In this document: piece by piece, positions 8,187-13,475 of the stretch
How the letters are laid out: every line of letters starts with the position of its first letter
Position numbering within the stretch: position 1 is the stretch's first letter
Made by a program: the position numbers and the translations under genes
NCBI GenBank assembly: GCA_003450555.1
Contig: DMFQ01000482.1
Coordinates: 1 to 13,475 of the forward strand
DNA from: Ktedonobacter sp.
GTDB taxonomy: Bacteria; Chloroflexota; Ktedonobacteria; Ktedonobacterales; Ktedonobacteraceae
Reading direction: 5' to 3'
DNA length: 13,475 nucleotides
Notes under the pieces: model-generated
Told to the model about the DNA's origin: nothing
The model's database searches: none
Seen by the model: the letters and a program-made list of their open reading frames with translations, nothing else

Positions 8187-8399
8187 GTTGTTGAGGCATC
8201 CGATCAATTTTTGGCCTACTTCAGACAGGTCCCTGGCTCTAGCCAGTATGCCCAGTATCCTCTGCACTCATAGCAGAAAACTCACCTCACCGCTCGTTTG
8301 TGAGCGACTCTGCATGTCTGATGGGAGAGTGGATGGGTCACTTGACAGCACTCTGCGAGTCAGAAGACAATGTTATTGGTAGCTGTCTGGCCAAATCTG

Positions 8400-8451
8400 A
8401 TTGAGGCGACAACTCCCGCGTATCGGGTGAAGGCGATACGCCGGTCTCAAT
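8400..8451. repeat. Nested inverted repeat at start of greA leader
   Basis: The outer arms of 6 bp (8400-8405 / 8446-8451) enclose a perfect 8-bp stem (8418-8425 / 8434-8441), extended past one C-C mismatch by two C-G pairs. It lies within the first 60 nt of the predicted greA transcript. Confidence 0.6.
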
Positions 8452-8456
8452 ATGCA

Positions 8457-8490
8457 TGCAAAGAATTATACGGTGCAAAGAATCATACGT
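8457..8490. repeat. 17-bp tandem duplication in the greA promoter
   Basis: Two head-to-tail 17-bp units, 8457-8473 and 8474-8490, differ at two positions. Read on the minus strand, each carries a -10-like hexamer, TATGAT in one and TATAAT in the other, exactly 17 bp apart. Confidence 0.7.
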
Positions 8491-8493
8491 CAA
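8465..8493 (-). promoter_or_regulatory. Promoter of greA
   Basis: On the minus strand, TTGACG (8493-8488), a 17-nt spacer and a perfect TATAAT (8470-8465). This is one of the two best promoter matches in the window and points at greA, with a start near 8458. Confidence 0.75.
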
Positions 8494-8517
8494 GAGAAAA
8501 AGCGCACAAAAAACCTG

Positions 8518-8612
8518 TTAAAAGCACCCGATGCGGAATTGCTTTGCGCCGCAAATCGAACAGGACCCTTTTAGTGCCGGTTCGCCATTTTTCGTTGGTT
8601 CATTTTACGCAT
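8518..8612 (-). pseudogene. Tiny frame-broken gene with a CxxC knuckle
   Basis: On the minus strand an extended -10 promoter (8647-8639) is followed by AGGAGG, a 6-nt spacer and ATG 8612. The open frame gives only MRKMNQRKMANRH and stops at 8571. In the neighbouring frame, starting at 8574, the sequence continues LKGSCSICGAKQFRIGCF to a stop at 8518-8520. That stretch looks like a small zinc-knuckle protein. One missing base near 8575 would join the two into about 31 residues. It is either a decayed or mis-sequenced small Zn-ribbon gene, or a 13-residue leader peptide upstream of the greA promoter. The strong initiation signals are seen directly; the product is a guess. Confidence 0.4.
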
Positions 8613-8638
8613 CTTCTTCCTCCTCGTCTATTTGTTGT

Positions 8639-8647
8639 AGTATAACA
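8639..8647 (-). promoter_or_regulatory. Extended -10 promoter for the tiny minus-strand gene
   Basis: Read on the minus strand it is TGT followed by TATACT, an extended -10 element that can work without a good -35; none is visible. The start of the tiny gene at 8612 lies 26 nt beyond it, behind a strong AGGAGG. Confidence 0.5.
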
Positions 8648-8791
8648 TGGTTACTGGAGCGGATGCCATACGTTATGCAAACTACAATAGACCAAAACCT
8701 GTGACTCTATCATCTACGTGGCTAAAACAAGGGCGCGTATAGCAATCTATTTCCTTCTTGCGGGAGACAGAGGCATCGAAAACTCTTTGCA

Positions 8792-8812
8792 GTTATATAG
8801 CATATATAGAAC
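8792..8812. repeat. AT-rich inverted repeat upstream of panC
   Basis: GTTATATA (8792-8799) pairs with TATAGAAC (8805-8812) except for one A-G mismatch, around a 5-nt loop. It sits 26 nt before panC in an AT-rich stretch that probably holds the panC promoter, though I could not fix -35 and -10 boxes with confidence. Confidence 0.3.
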
Positions 8813-8838
8813 AGATAAAATAAATTAGTAGGAGCACT

Positions 8839-9709
8839 ATGCGAATCATTCATAACCTGGACGAAATGACCGAGACTGCGCGAGGGTGGCTAGCGGGAGG
8901 ATCAGTTGGTTTTGTTCCTACTATGGGATATCTTCATGAAGGACATATTACGCTTGTGCAAGCGGCACATCAAGAATGTGAAATCAGCGTTGCCAGTATT
9001 TTTGTGAACCCTATGCAGTTTGAAGAAAGTGACATTCTGATACACTATCCGCGTGATCTTATCAAGAGATCTGCAGTTGTTAGGTAGCGCCAACGTCGAT
9101 GTCGTCTTCATCCCGCGTACTGAGGAAATATATCCAGCAGGATTTTCGACCTATGTCATTCCATCAAGTTCTTTATGGGCGATACAACCGACGAGAGGCA
9201 TTGGCAGTCGGGTATACAACCGTGGGGTTGCTACGATAATTACCAAACTATTTCAACTTGTGCGACCAGACGTGGCCTACTTCGGGCAGAAAAACGCGCA
9301 CCAGGTAGCTATTATACGTCAGCTCATACGTGATTTGAACATCGATGTGAGTCTACGTATTCTGCCCATAGTGCGGGAGAGCGACGGCCTGGCTATGGGC
9401 AGCCGCAACTACATTTTTACACCTGCTGAACGCCAGGCAGCGAGCGTGGTTTACCGTGCTCTGCTCGTTGGTAAGGCTTTCATTGATGGGGATGTACGCG
9501 ACTCGACTGAGGTTGAAAAAGCGATGAAAGATCTTCTAGCTACAGAACCTCTGGTAATCCTGGACTACGTGAAAGTTTGCCATGCTGAAACGCTGAGCGC
9601 TTTGGATAGCATAATCCCTGGAACAATGCTCATGATCGCCGTTCATATCGGGAAAGTACATCTTGTTGACAATATTATCTGGCGCGGTGGGGCGAATTGG
9701 CACCTGTGA
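8839..9709 (+). pseudogene. panC: Pantothenate synthetase, split by a single-base frameshift
   Basis: PanC joins pantoate and beta-alanine using ATP, the last step of pantothenate (vitamin B5) synthesis. The first frame (8839-9087) shows [10 protein letters not shown], the HIGH-type nucleotide motif, and FVNPMQF, then reaches a TAG. The rest continues in the +1 frame to 9709 with VDVVF, YPAGFSTYV, RGVAT, KLFQLVRPD, YFGQKNAHQ, VRESDGLAMGSRN. Four bases instead of the expected three separate YPRDL from RDLQLL, placing one extra base at about 9061-9064. The summed length of about 289 residues is normal for PanC. Several conserved positions are also altered (KDAQQ to KNAHQ, HFRG to YNRG, SSRN to GSRN), pointing to decay rather than only a read error. 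AGGAG lies 4 nt before the ATG. Confidence 0.85.
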
Positions 9710-9747
9710 AACTCTCTTACGCGCTAGCTTTTTAGTTAAAATCTAAC

Positions 9748-9753
9748 TATAAT
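9748..9753 (+). promoter_or_regulatory. Possible -10 box for plsY
   Basis: A perfect TATAAT lies 53 nt before the plsY ATG, in the 97-nt gap after panC. The expected -35 region (about 9725-9730) has no good match, so this may be a weak or activated promoter, or chance. Confidence 0.35.
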
Positions 9754-9806
9754 AGGTGAGAAAGCGGTTTAACCACATTAAAGCTTCAGCGCATTAGGAG
9801 GCTATT

Positions 9807-10541
9807 ATGCCTATTATTTTAGGTCAGCTTTTTCTGGTAGCGATCGGTGCTTATTTATGGGGCTCGATCCCTGCCGGTTATTGGATGGGGAAACTGCTCC
9901 GCGGTAACAAATTTGATATTCGTGATTATGGTAGCCATAAAATAGGTGCCACGAATGTTTTACGCACGCTTGGCAAGTGGCCCGCAGCAATAGTATTCCT
10001 TTTTGATCTTTCAAAAGGCTGGGGTCCTACACTGCTTGCCTTGACTGTTCCATTCCTGTACATCATGGGTTGGGGACCGGCCATAGCAGGAGTGGCTACA
10101 CTGTTGGGACATTGTTTTCCTGTGTTTATTGGCTTCAAGGGCGGGCGCGGAGTCCTCACCGGTGCAGGTGCGCTTCTTATAATTTCTCCCTTCATTTTCC
10201 TCATTTCCTTGCTAGTTACTATTGTCACTATCGCCACTTCGCGCTACGTCTCTCTTGGTTCTGTGCTCGGAAGTCTTGCTACTATTGTCAGCGGCCTGGT
10301 TTTTTTCTTCGTAGATCTAGCTGTCCCCTCATTTTTTATACGGGTGAGTTTCCCTGATTTATTCTTTTTAGTGATTGCCCCGACGCTAGTGATTCTTTTC
10401 CATTACGATAACATTGGCCGCCTGCTTTCAGGAACTGAACGGAAGATTGGTCAAAAAGTGCAGCTTGAGGAGAAGCCTGTCACTCCCACCCAATCCATCA
10501 TCGAATGCACAAGCGTGACATACATTACAAAGGTGACATAA
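9807..10541 (+). CDS. plsY: Acyl-phosphate:glycerol-3-phosphate acyltransferase PlsY
   Basis: PlsY transfers an acyl group from acyl-phosphate to the sn-1 position of G3P, giving lysophosphatidate at the inner membrane face. The protein has several hydrophobic helices and the three family motifs: GSIPAGY at residues 19-25 with GSHKIGATNVLR at 42-53; GHCFPVFIGFKGGRGV at 101-116; and SLGS in a later loop. The usual GSGN of motif 1 reads GSHK here, but the Ser and Arg of the motif are kept. At 244 residues it is about 40 longer than E. coli PlsY, mainly through a polar C-terminal tail after GTERKIGQK. AGGAGG lies 5 nt before the ATG. It converges on pgsA, another G3P-using enzyme. Confidence 0.95.
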   Translation: MPIILGQLFLVAIGAYLWGSIPAGYWMGKLLRGNKFDIRDYGSHKIGATNVLRTLGKWPAAIVFLFDLSKGWGPTLLALTVPFLYIMGWGPAIAGVATLLGHCFPVFIGFKGGRGVLTGAGALLIISPFIFLISLLVTIVTIATSRYVSLGSVLGSLATIVSGLVFFFVDLAVPSFFIRVSFPDLFFLVIAPTLVILFHYDNIGRLLSGTERKIGQKVQLEEKPVTPTQSIIECTSVTYITKVT

Positions 10542-10545
10542 ACAA

Positions 10546-10589
10546 ATTGGGACCGTCACTGTGATAGCTGGTGCAGTGACATTCCCAAT
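10546..10589. terminator. Two-part hairpin between plsY and pgsA
   Basis: ATTGGGA (10546-10552) pairs with TCCCAAT (10583-10589), and GTCACTG (10555-10561) with CAGTGAC (10574-10580), separated by a 2-nt internal mismatch, with a 12-nt loop. On the plus strand a T-rich stretch follows. It begins 4 nt after the plsY stop and probably ends transcripts of both convergent genes. Confidence 0.65.
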
Positions 10590-10605
10590 AATTATTGTTT
10601 TGTTG

Positions 10606-11232
10606 TTATGCCTTTAAGGGATTGGTCTCCTGTTCCTTCTGAAAAAGAGGCAGGGCACTAATTATATATTCTGCACCCGAAAGCACAGTCCACAGCGCCG
10701 CAAGAATCAACCCTGCATCGGCAAGCAGCAATAAGATTTCACTGAAATTTACGGTCTGATTTGTAAAATTCAGCATCGGTGGGAAGAGAGAGAGTTGATG
10801 CGCTCCCAGGCCTTTCGCAAACAGTAAGGCACTCATGGCGATCATTGTAATCAGCGTTTTCTGCTTGCCCCATTTGCCAGCTGGGATCACTTTCCCTTTT
10901 GCTGATGCCATTGAACGCAGCCCAGTCACAAAAAACTCACGAGCCACAATGATTGCCACGATCCATGCTGGCACAAGGCTAATTTGAACCAGGGCAATCA
11001 GAATAATCGAGACGAAAACTTTATCGGCGGTAAGGTCTAGAAAGACGCCCAACGGAGAAACTAGTTGATAGCGACGTGCTAAATAGCCATCAAGAAAATC
11101 TGTTCCTGAGGCAAGGATAAATAATATCGTTGCAATAAGAAATGCCCAGGGAGTATTGATCAGTACCAGCACTAATATGACGACAGTTGCTAAAATTCGG
11201 CTTAAGCTAAGTATATTAGGAACATTTTGCAT
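10606..11232 (-). CDS. pgsA: CDP-diacylglycerol-glycerol-3-phosphate 3-phosphatidyltransferase
   Basis: PgsA condenses CDP-diacylglycerol with G3P to phosphatidylglycerophosphate, the committed step to phosphatidylglycerol. The full CDP-alcohol phosphotransferase signature is present: Asp45, Asp48, Gly49, Ala52, Arg53, Gly62, Asp66 and Asp70, in the family spacing. The 208-residue protein is strongly hydrophobic, with about five or six membrane helices. I chose ATG 11232 because AAGGAG (11249-11244) lies 11 nt upstream; the GTG at 11244 overlaps that site and cannot use it. The gene begins 15 nt after the stop of the upstream GlpP-type gene, whose stop codon overlaps the pgsA ribosome site, so the two form an operon and are probably translationally coupled. 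A different CDP-alcohol transferase specificity is possible but less likely. Confidence 0.93.
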   Translation of the reverse strand: MQNVPNILSLSRILATVVILVLVLINTPWAFLIATILFILASGTDFLDGYLARRYQLVSPLGVFLDLTADKVFVSIILIALVQISLVPAWIVAIIVAREFFVTGLRSMASAKGKVIPAGKWGKQKTLITMIAMSALLFAKGLGAHQLSLFPPMLNFTNQTVNFSEILLLLADAGLILAALWTVLSGAEYIISALPLFQKEQETNPLKA

Positions 11233-11247
11233 ACAAATACTCACTCC

Positions 11248-11829
11248 TTATTCTTTTGACATGCGACGCCAAAGGATGTATGTGCTACTGCTACTTAGAA
11301 TACTTCCAGCTGCCTGCACTCGTGTTACGTCAGCAACAGTACGAATAAAACCACCGGCGATAAAGGGTCCGGGCAACAATCGTTGTAGTGTTTGGACTAC
11401 TTCAGGAAAGATGATGCCGGGAAGAATTTCTACAATATCGGGAGCGGCGCGTGCAATTGTCCGTACACCGGTATCTAAGGCTGAATCATCCAACAAAAGG
11501 AGGCGCTGAATCGTCGTTAATCCCTCCGCCCTTCCTGCTGAAACGAGTTGAGAGCGGCTGGTGATAATTGCATCAACGCCCATTTGACGCAGGTACTGAA
11601 TGCCAGCGCGATCTTTCCCTATACCACTTACGAGGTCAACATGTACGACGACCCCTTTCCCGCGTTGATGGGCCTGCGCTATGAATGGTGCCAGTTGAAA
11701 GGCATCTCCTTTCAGTAAAAATAGCAGTAGCGCATCGGATTCTAAAGCTACCTGCATATCTTCATCTGATTTCATTGCTGCAGCCACTGGAAACTGGCGA
11801 GCTAAACGTAAAAACTCTTGTTTGATCAT
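11248..11829 (-). CDS. glpP: GlpP-family glycerol-3-phosphate-responsive antiterminator, copy 1
   Basis: GlpP proteins are small TIM-barrel-like regulators; in Bacillus subtilis GlpP with G3P prevents premature termination in leaders of glycerol genes. At 193 residues this copy has the usual length and a well-kept family pattern: FLLKGD at 37-42, HVDLVSGI at 63-70 followed by KDRAGIQYL, IITSRSQL, GLTTIQRL at 103-110, EILPG at 134-138, FIAGGFIRT at 156-164 and a Ser-rich end before ILW. The ribosome site is weak (GGTGA). It is the first gene of an operon with pgsA and is transcribed away from a second copy. Whether it acts on RNA here is inferred from the family. Confidence 0.88.
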   Translation of the reverse strand: MIKQEFLRLARQFPVAAAMKSDEDMQVALESDALLLFLLKGDAFQLAPFIAQAHQRGKGVVVHVDLVSGIGKDRAGIQYLRQMGVDAIITSRSQLVSAGRAEGLTTIQRLLLLDDSALDTGVRTIARAAPDIVEILPGIIFPEVVQTLQRLLPGPFIAGGFIRTVADVTRVQAAGSILSSSSTYILWRRMSKE

Positions 11830-11891
11830 ATTCTTTCACCAAGGAACAGGCTCCATACAAAGCAGGGAAAGCTACTAAAGCTTGATACAGG

Positions 11892-11903
11892 CAGCTTAAG
11901 CTG
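11892..11903. promoter_or_regulatory. 12-bp perfect palindrome between the divergent glpP genes
   Basis: CAGCTTAAGCTG reads the same on both strands and ends 7 bp before the -35 box of the copy-2 promoter. Its position suits an operator shared by both directions. No binding protein can be assigned. Confidence 0.4.
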
Positions 11904-11910
11904 ACAGTAC

Positions 11911-11939
11911 TTGACAAAAATCCCTATGTCGAGTATTAT
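11911..11939 (+). promoter_or_regulatory. Promoter of glpP copy 2 / glpK transcript
   Basis: A perfect TTGACA (11911-11916), a 17-nt spacer and TATTAT (11934-11939, five of six consensus bases). Transcription would start near 11946, leaving about 230 nt of leader before the copy-2 ATG at 12177. Confidence 0.8.
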
Positions 11940-11945
11940 CATTAT

Positions 11946-12176
11946 ATGCTAACTCTATTACAAAGTATAGTTAACAATTGCGGTACCTGGTAAGATTAGT
12001 ATAGTGTGACCCTCGAGCTATTTATCTGTTTGAGAGGGAGGCATTCAACAGTTACCAGAGACCTGAATGGACAACTGCATAGGCGTTTAAGGACAGTGAA
12101 ATGAAAAGTCCTGAGCCAACTTGTTGATGAGGCTTAGGGCTTTGTTGTTTTTTTCTCCTAGAGCCAGAGGTGCAGC
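11946..12176 (+). promoter_or_regulatory. Attenuator-type leader upstream of glpP copy 2
   Basis: This gene-free leader carries several mutually overlapping inverted repeats: TAACT/AGTTA (11950-11954 / 11969-11973), CCCTC/GAGGG (12010-12014 / 12034-12038) and CATTCA/TGAATG (12042-12047 / 12064-12069). AGGAC (12090-12094) can pair with GTCCT (12108-12112), the latter being part of the 5' arm of the terminator that follows. This competing helix would prevent the terminator from forming. The layout is that of a transcription attenuator, and GlpP-type proteins are known to control such leaders. It does not match any riboswitch class I can recall; no T-box core is present. Confidence 0.6.
12105..12154 (+). 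terminator. Rho-independent terminator inside the glpP copy 2 leader
   Basis: Arms 12105-12117 and 12131-12143 form a 13-bp stem with two G-U pairs and a 13-nt loop, followed by a T-rich run that ends in seven T at 12148-12154. It sits between the promoter and the gene, 22 nt before its ATG, so it must be bypassed for expression. This is the clearest intrinsic terminator in the window. Confidence 0.85.
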
Positions 12177-12758
12177 ATGCTAATCCAGTCCAGGAGGTCA
12201 CTGCTCACTACTTTGTCGCAGTGCAAGATCATACCGATTGTAGAAAGCCGTGTTCAGTTCACACAGGTTTTTGACTCCAAACATGTCAACTCCGTCTTAT
12301 TAAGACATTGTAACCTATTCGATTTCACCAATTTGCTCAATGATGCCCATAGACGTAAGCTCTCAGTATATGTCAATGTCGATCATATTGATGGCATCCA
12401 TGCTGATGCTGCCGGTTTGCGCTATCTTGCTGAATATCTGCAAGTGACCGGTGTTATTTCTACCTACCCGCGAATATTATCACAGGGGAAAAGTTTTGGG
12501 TTAGAGACTATCCAGCGCGTCTTCGCAGCGGACTCGACTGGTTTAGAGATGGCCTTAGAGTCGGTAGATACGCAATTTGTTGATATACTCGACATCTCTC
12601 CTGGTTTAGTCACTCCTTATATTACTACCCAAATTACCAAACCGTTTCCATTACCCTTTATTGCCTCCGGACTCATCCAGACGCCTCAACAAGTACAGGC
12701 AGTGTTGCGGTCTGGTGCGATAGGCGTCGCAGTTAGCCGTCCTGAACTCTGGCTATAA
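12177..12758 (+). CDS. GlpP-family antiterminator paralogue, copy 2 (divergent)
   Basis: 193 residues, recognisably GlpP family but further from it than copy 1. Shared marks are NVDHIDGI at 67-74 with ADAAGLRYL, VISTYPRIL, GLETIQRVF at 108-116, a DISPG at 139-143 where copy 1 has EILPG, and FIASGLIQT at 161-169 where copy 1 has FIAGGFIRT. The Gly-Gly to Ser-Gly change lies at a likely phosphate-binding loop, so ligand binding may differ. The ribosome site (GAGGTG, about 4 nt before ATG) is weak, and an AGGAGGT lies just inside the coding region. The gene stands behind a promoter, leader and terminator, and 223 nt before glpK on the same strand. It probably regulates glpK, itself, or both. Confidence 0.8.
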   Translation: MLIQSRRSLLTTLSQCKIIPIVESRVQFTQVFDSKHVNSVLLRHCNLFDFTNLLNDAHRRKLSVYVNVDHIDGIHADAAGLRYLAEYLQVTGVISTYPRILSQGKSFGLETIQRVFAADSTGLEMALESVDTQFVDILDISPGLVTPYITTQITKPFPLPFIASGLIQTPQQVQAVLRSGAIGVAVSRPELWL

Positions 12759-12780
12759 CGGGTCGTTGGTTCAGACATTT

Positions 12781-12797
12781 TATACGCGATATACGCG
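12781..12797 (+). repeat. Short direct repeat in the glpP2-glpK gap
   Basis: TATACGCG occurs twice, at 12781-12788 and 12790-12797, one base apart. The stretch is also nearly palindromic. It could be an operator or part of a weak glpK promoter; I found no convincing -35/-10 pair. Confidence 0.3.
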
Positions 12798-12842
12798 GAT
12801 GAGCGAACATTACTAGCTCGAAACCTTCTATGATGTTGAGGC

Positions 12843-12890
12843 TTGCACAGCCAACGGAGTCTGTGTAGAGATATTTTCCTTTGTTTTGTT
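12843..12890 (+). terminator. Possible attenuator hairpin in the glpK leader
   Basis: TTGCACAG (12843-12850) pairs with CTGTGTAG (12861-12868) over 8 bp, two of them G-U, with a 10-nt loop, and is followed by a T-rich but interrupted stretch to about 12890. It lies 92 nt before the glpK ATG. It is weaker than the terminator before glpP copy 2, but is in the place where GlpP-controlled terminators occur in other bacteria. Confidence 0.4.
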
Positions 12891-12981
12891 GCCAGCTCAG
12901 GCGTGGAAGCCTGCGCCAAAGCGTTACGTTGTCGTTTTGAATGGGCGCAGAGTATTGTACCCAAAAGAAAGAAGGTTAACC

Positions 12982-13475
12982 ATGGCGAAGTATGTGCTTG
13001 CCCTTGACCAGGGCACTACCAGTTCGCGCGCAATCGTCTTCAATCATGATGGCGCGATAGTGAGTTCAGCACAGCAAGAGTTTCCACAAATTTATCCATC
13101 TCCGGGGTTGGTCGAACATGATCCAGAGGCGATCTGGTCGAGCCAACTTGCAGTGGCCCAGGAGGCCATGAAGAAGGCCGGAGCATCGGCCGCCGATATT
13201 GCTGCTATCGGCATCACGAATCAGCGTGAAACGGCAATTGTCTGGGAAAAGGCCACCGGGAAACCGGTATTCAACGCCATCGTCTGGCAGAGTCGCCTGA
13301 CAGTGCCTATTTGCGATGCCTTGAAGGCGAAAGGCTTTGACAAGGAGATTCGTAATCGCACCGGTTTGGTGACCGATGCCTATTTCTCAGGCACCAAGGT
13401 GAAATGGATTCTTGATAACGTCCCTGGGGCGCGAGAAAAGGCAGATCGTGGTGAATTGCTCTTCGGCAATGTAGA
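12982..13475 (+). CDS. glpK: Glycerol kinase, 5' part (cut by window edge)
   Basis: Glycerol kinase phosphorylates glycerol to G3P with ATP in the cytoplasm. About 164 of an expected 500 or so residues are in the window and the frame is open to the edge. Visible FGGY-kinase marks are [12 protein letters not shown] near the N-terminus (Asp9), NQRE with the glycerol-contacting Arg82-Glu83, VWQSR at 101-105, and [15 protein letters not shown] around Tyr134. The usual WQ-x-RR pair reads WQSRL here, a small departure. AAGG lies 7 nt before the ATG. It follows the divergent GlpP paralogue, matching the Bacillus pattern of a glpP gene beside the glycerol genes. The catalytic Asp (near 245) lies beyond the window. 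Confidence 0.95.
   Translation, partial: MAKYVLALDQGTTSSRAIVFNHDGAIVSSAQQEFPQIYPSPGLVEHDPEAIWSSQLAVAQEAMKKAGASAADIAAIGITNQRETAIVWEKATGKPVFNAIVWQSRLTVPICDALKAKGFDKEIRNRTGLVTDAYFSGTKVKWILDNVPGAREKADRGELLFGNV

Larger units (their letters stand above)
8172..8458 (-). promoter_or_regulatory. Long structured leader of greA
   Basis: From the predicted start near 8458 to the greA ATG the untranslated leader would be about 285 nt, with no credible gene on either strand. Its first 60 nt can fold: ATTGAG 8400-8405 with CTCAAT 8446-8451, enclosing GCGTATCG 8418-8425 paired with CGATACGC 8434-8441 (8-nt loop). An alternative fold makes two small hairpins, CCCG/CGGG (8415-8427) and GGCG/CGCC (8432-8442). 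A further hairpin CGCTC/GAGCG lies at 8291-8306. No U-run marks an attenuator. In E. coli the greA leader also produces short RNAs (GraL), so a regulatory leader is plausible here. Confidence 0.45.

Noticed and set aside
8172..8267. N-terminally extended GreA starting at 8267
   Set aside because: The extension has no GreA similarity and contains the strong AAGGAGGAG site belonging to the inner ATG.
8342..8371. Plus-strand TTGACA with GACAAT after 18 nt as a promoter
   Set aside because: No gene follows for almost 500 nt on that strand and the -10 is poor; likely chance.
8185..8645. Two plus-strand open frames (8185-8382 and 8370-8645)
   Set aside because: They lack ribosome sites and recognisable domains, and they cross the greA promoter and structured leader, which read in the opposite direction.
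11233..11244. GTG 11244 as the pgsA start
   Set aside because: Its first base is part of the AAGGAG site, so the ribosome could not use that site for it; ATG 11232 fits better.
11946..12176. Known riboswitch or T-box in the glpP2 leader
   Set aside because: The T-box core and the conserved cores of TPP, FMN, cobalamin, glycine and c-di-GMP riboswitches are not visible. A GlpP-type attenuator fits the context better.

Overview
The window reads as an ordinary bacterial chromosome segment of about 50% GC, with housekeeping envelope and lipid genes. The gene set (a MurF-Alr fusion, PlsY, PgsA, two GlpP-type proteins, a GreA with a longer N-terminus, and an HTH-MFS pair) and the Shine-Dalgarno-led genes suggest a Gram-positive-like or Chloroflexota bacterium, perhaps of the Ktedonobacteria. 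That placement is inference from gene style only. I see no rRNA, tRNA, CRISPR array, intact transposase or phage gene.

Layout, left to right. 54-2675 (+) is a MurF-alanine racemase fusion. Its racemase half keeps its catalytic residues, but its MurF half has lost several residues that are invariant in Mur ligases. 2827-3792 (+) is a diacylglycerol-kinase-family lipid kinase; it converges on a small two-helix membrane protein (3870-4196, -) with a strong hairpin between them. A Cys/His-containing protein of unknown function (4312-5058, -) and a winged-helix regulator (5260-6075, +) diverge from consensus-like promoters. The regulator is followed closely by an MFS exporter (6122-7438, +). A degenerate 20-21 bp tandem array and a 17-bp-stem hairpin separate the exporter from convergent greA (7650-8171, -). 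The 667 bp upstream of greA hold no intact gene of normal size, but contain a near-consensus greA promoter, a roughly 285-nt leader with a structured start, and a tiny frame-broken gene. panC (8839-9709, +) is split by a single-base frameshift. plsY (9807-10541, +) follows and converges on pgsA.

The right third centres on glycerol-3-phosphate (G3P). pgsA (10606-11232, -) lies directly downstream of a GlpP-type antiterminator gene (11248-11829, -). A second, divergent GlpP paralogue (12177-12758, +) is transcribed the other way and is followed by glpK (from 12982, cut by the window edge). Between the two glpP genes are a near-consensus promoter, a long leader, a textbook Rho-independent terminator and an overlapping candidate antiterminator helix. 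GlpK makes G3P, PlsY acylates it, PgsA attaches it to CDP-diacylglycerol, and GlpP proteins are known to respond to it. The arrangement suggests that G3P-sensing RNA regulation links glycerol use to phospholipid synthesis.
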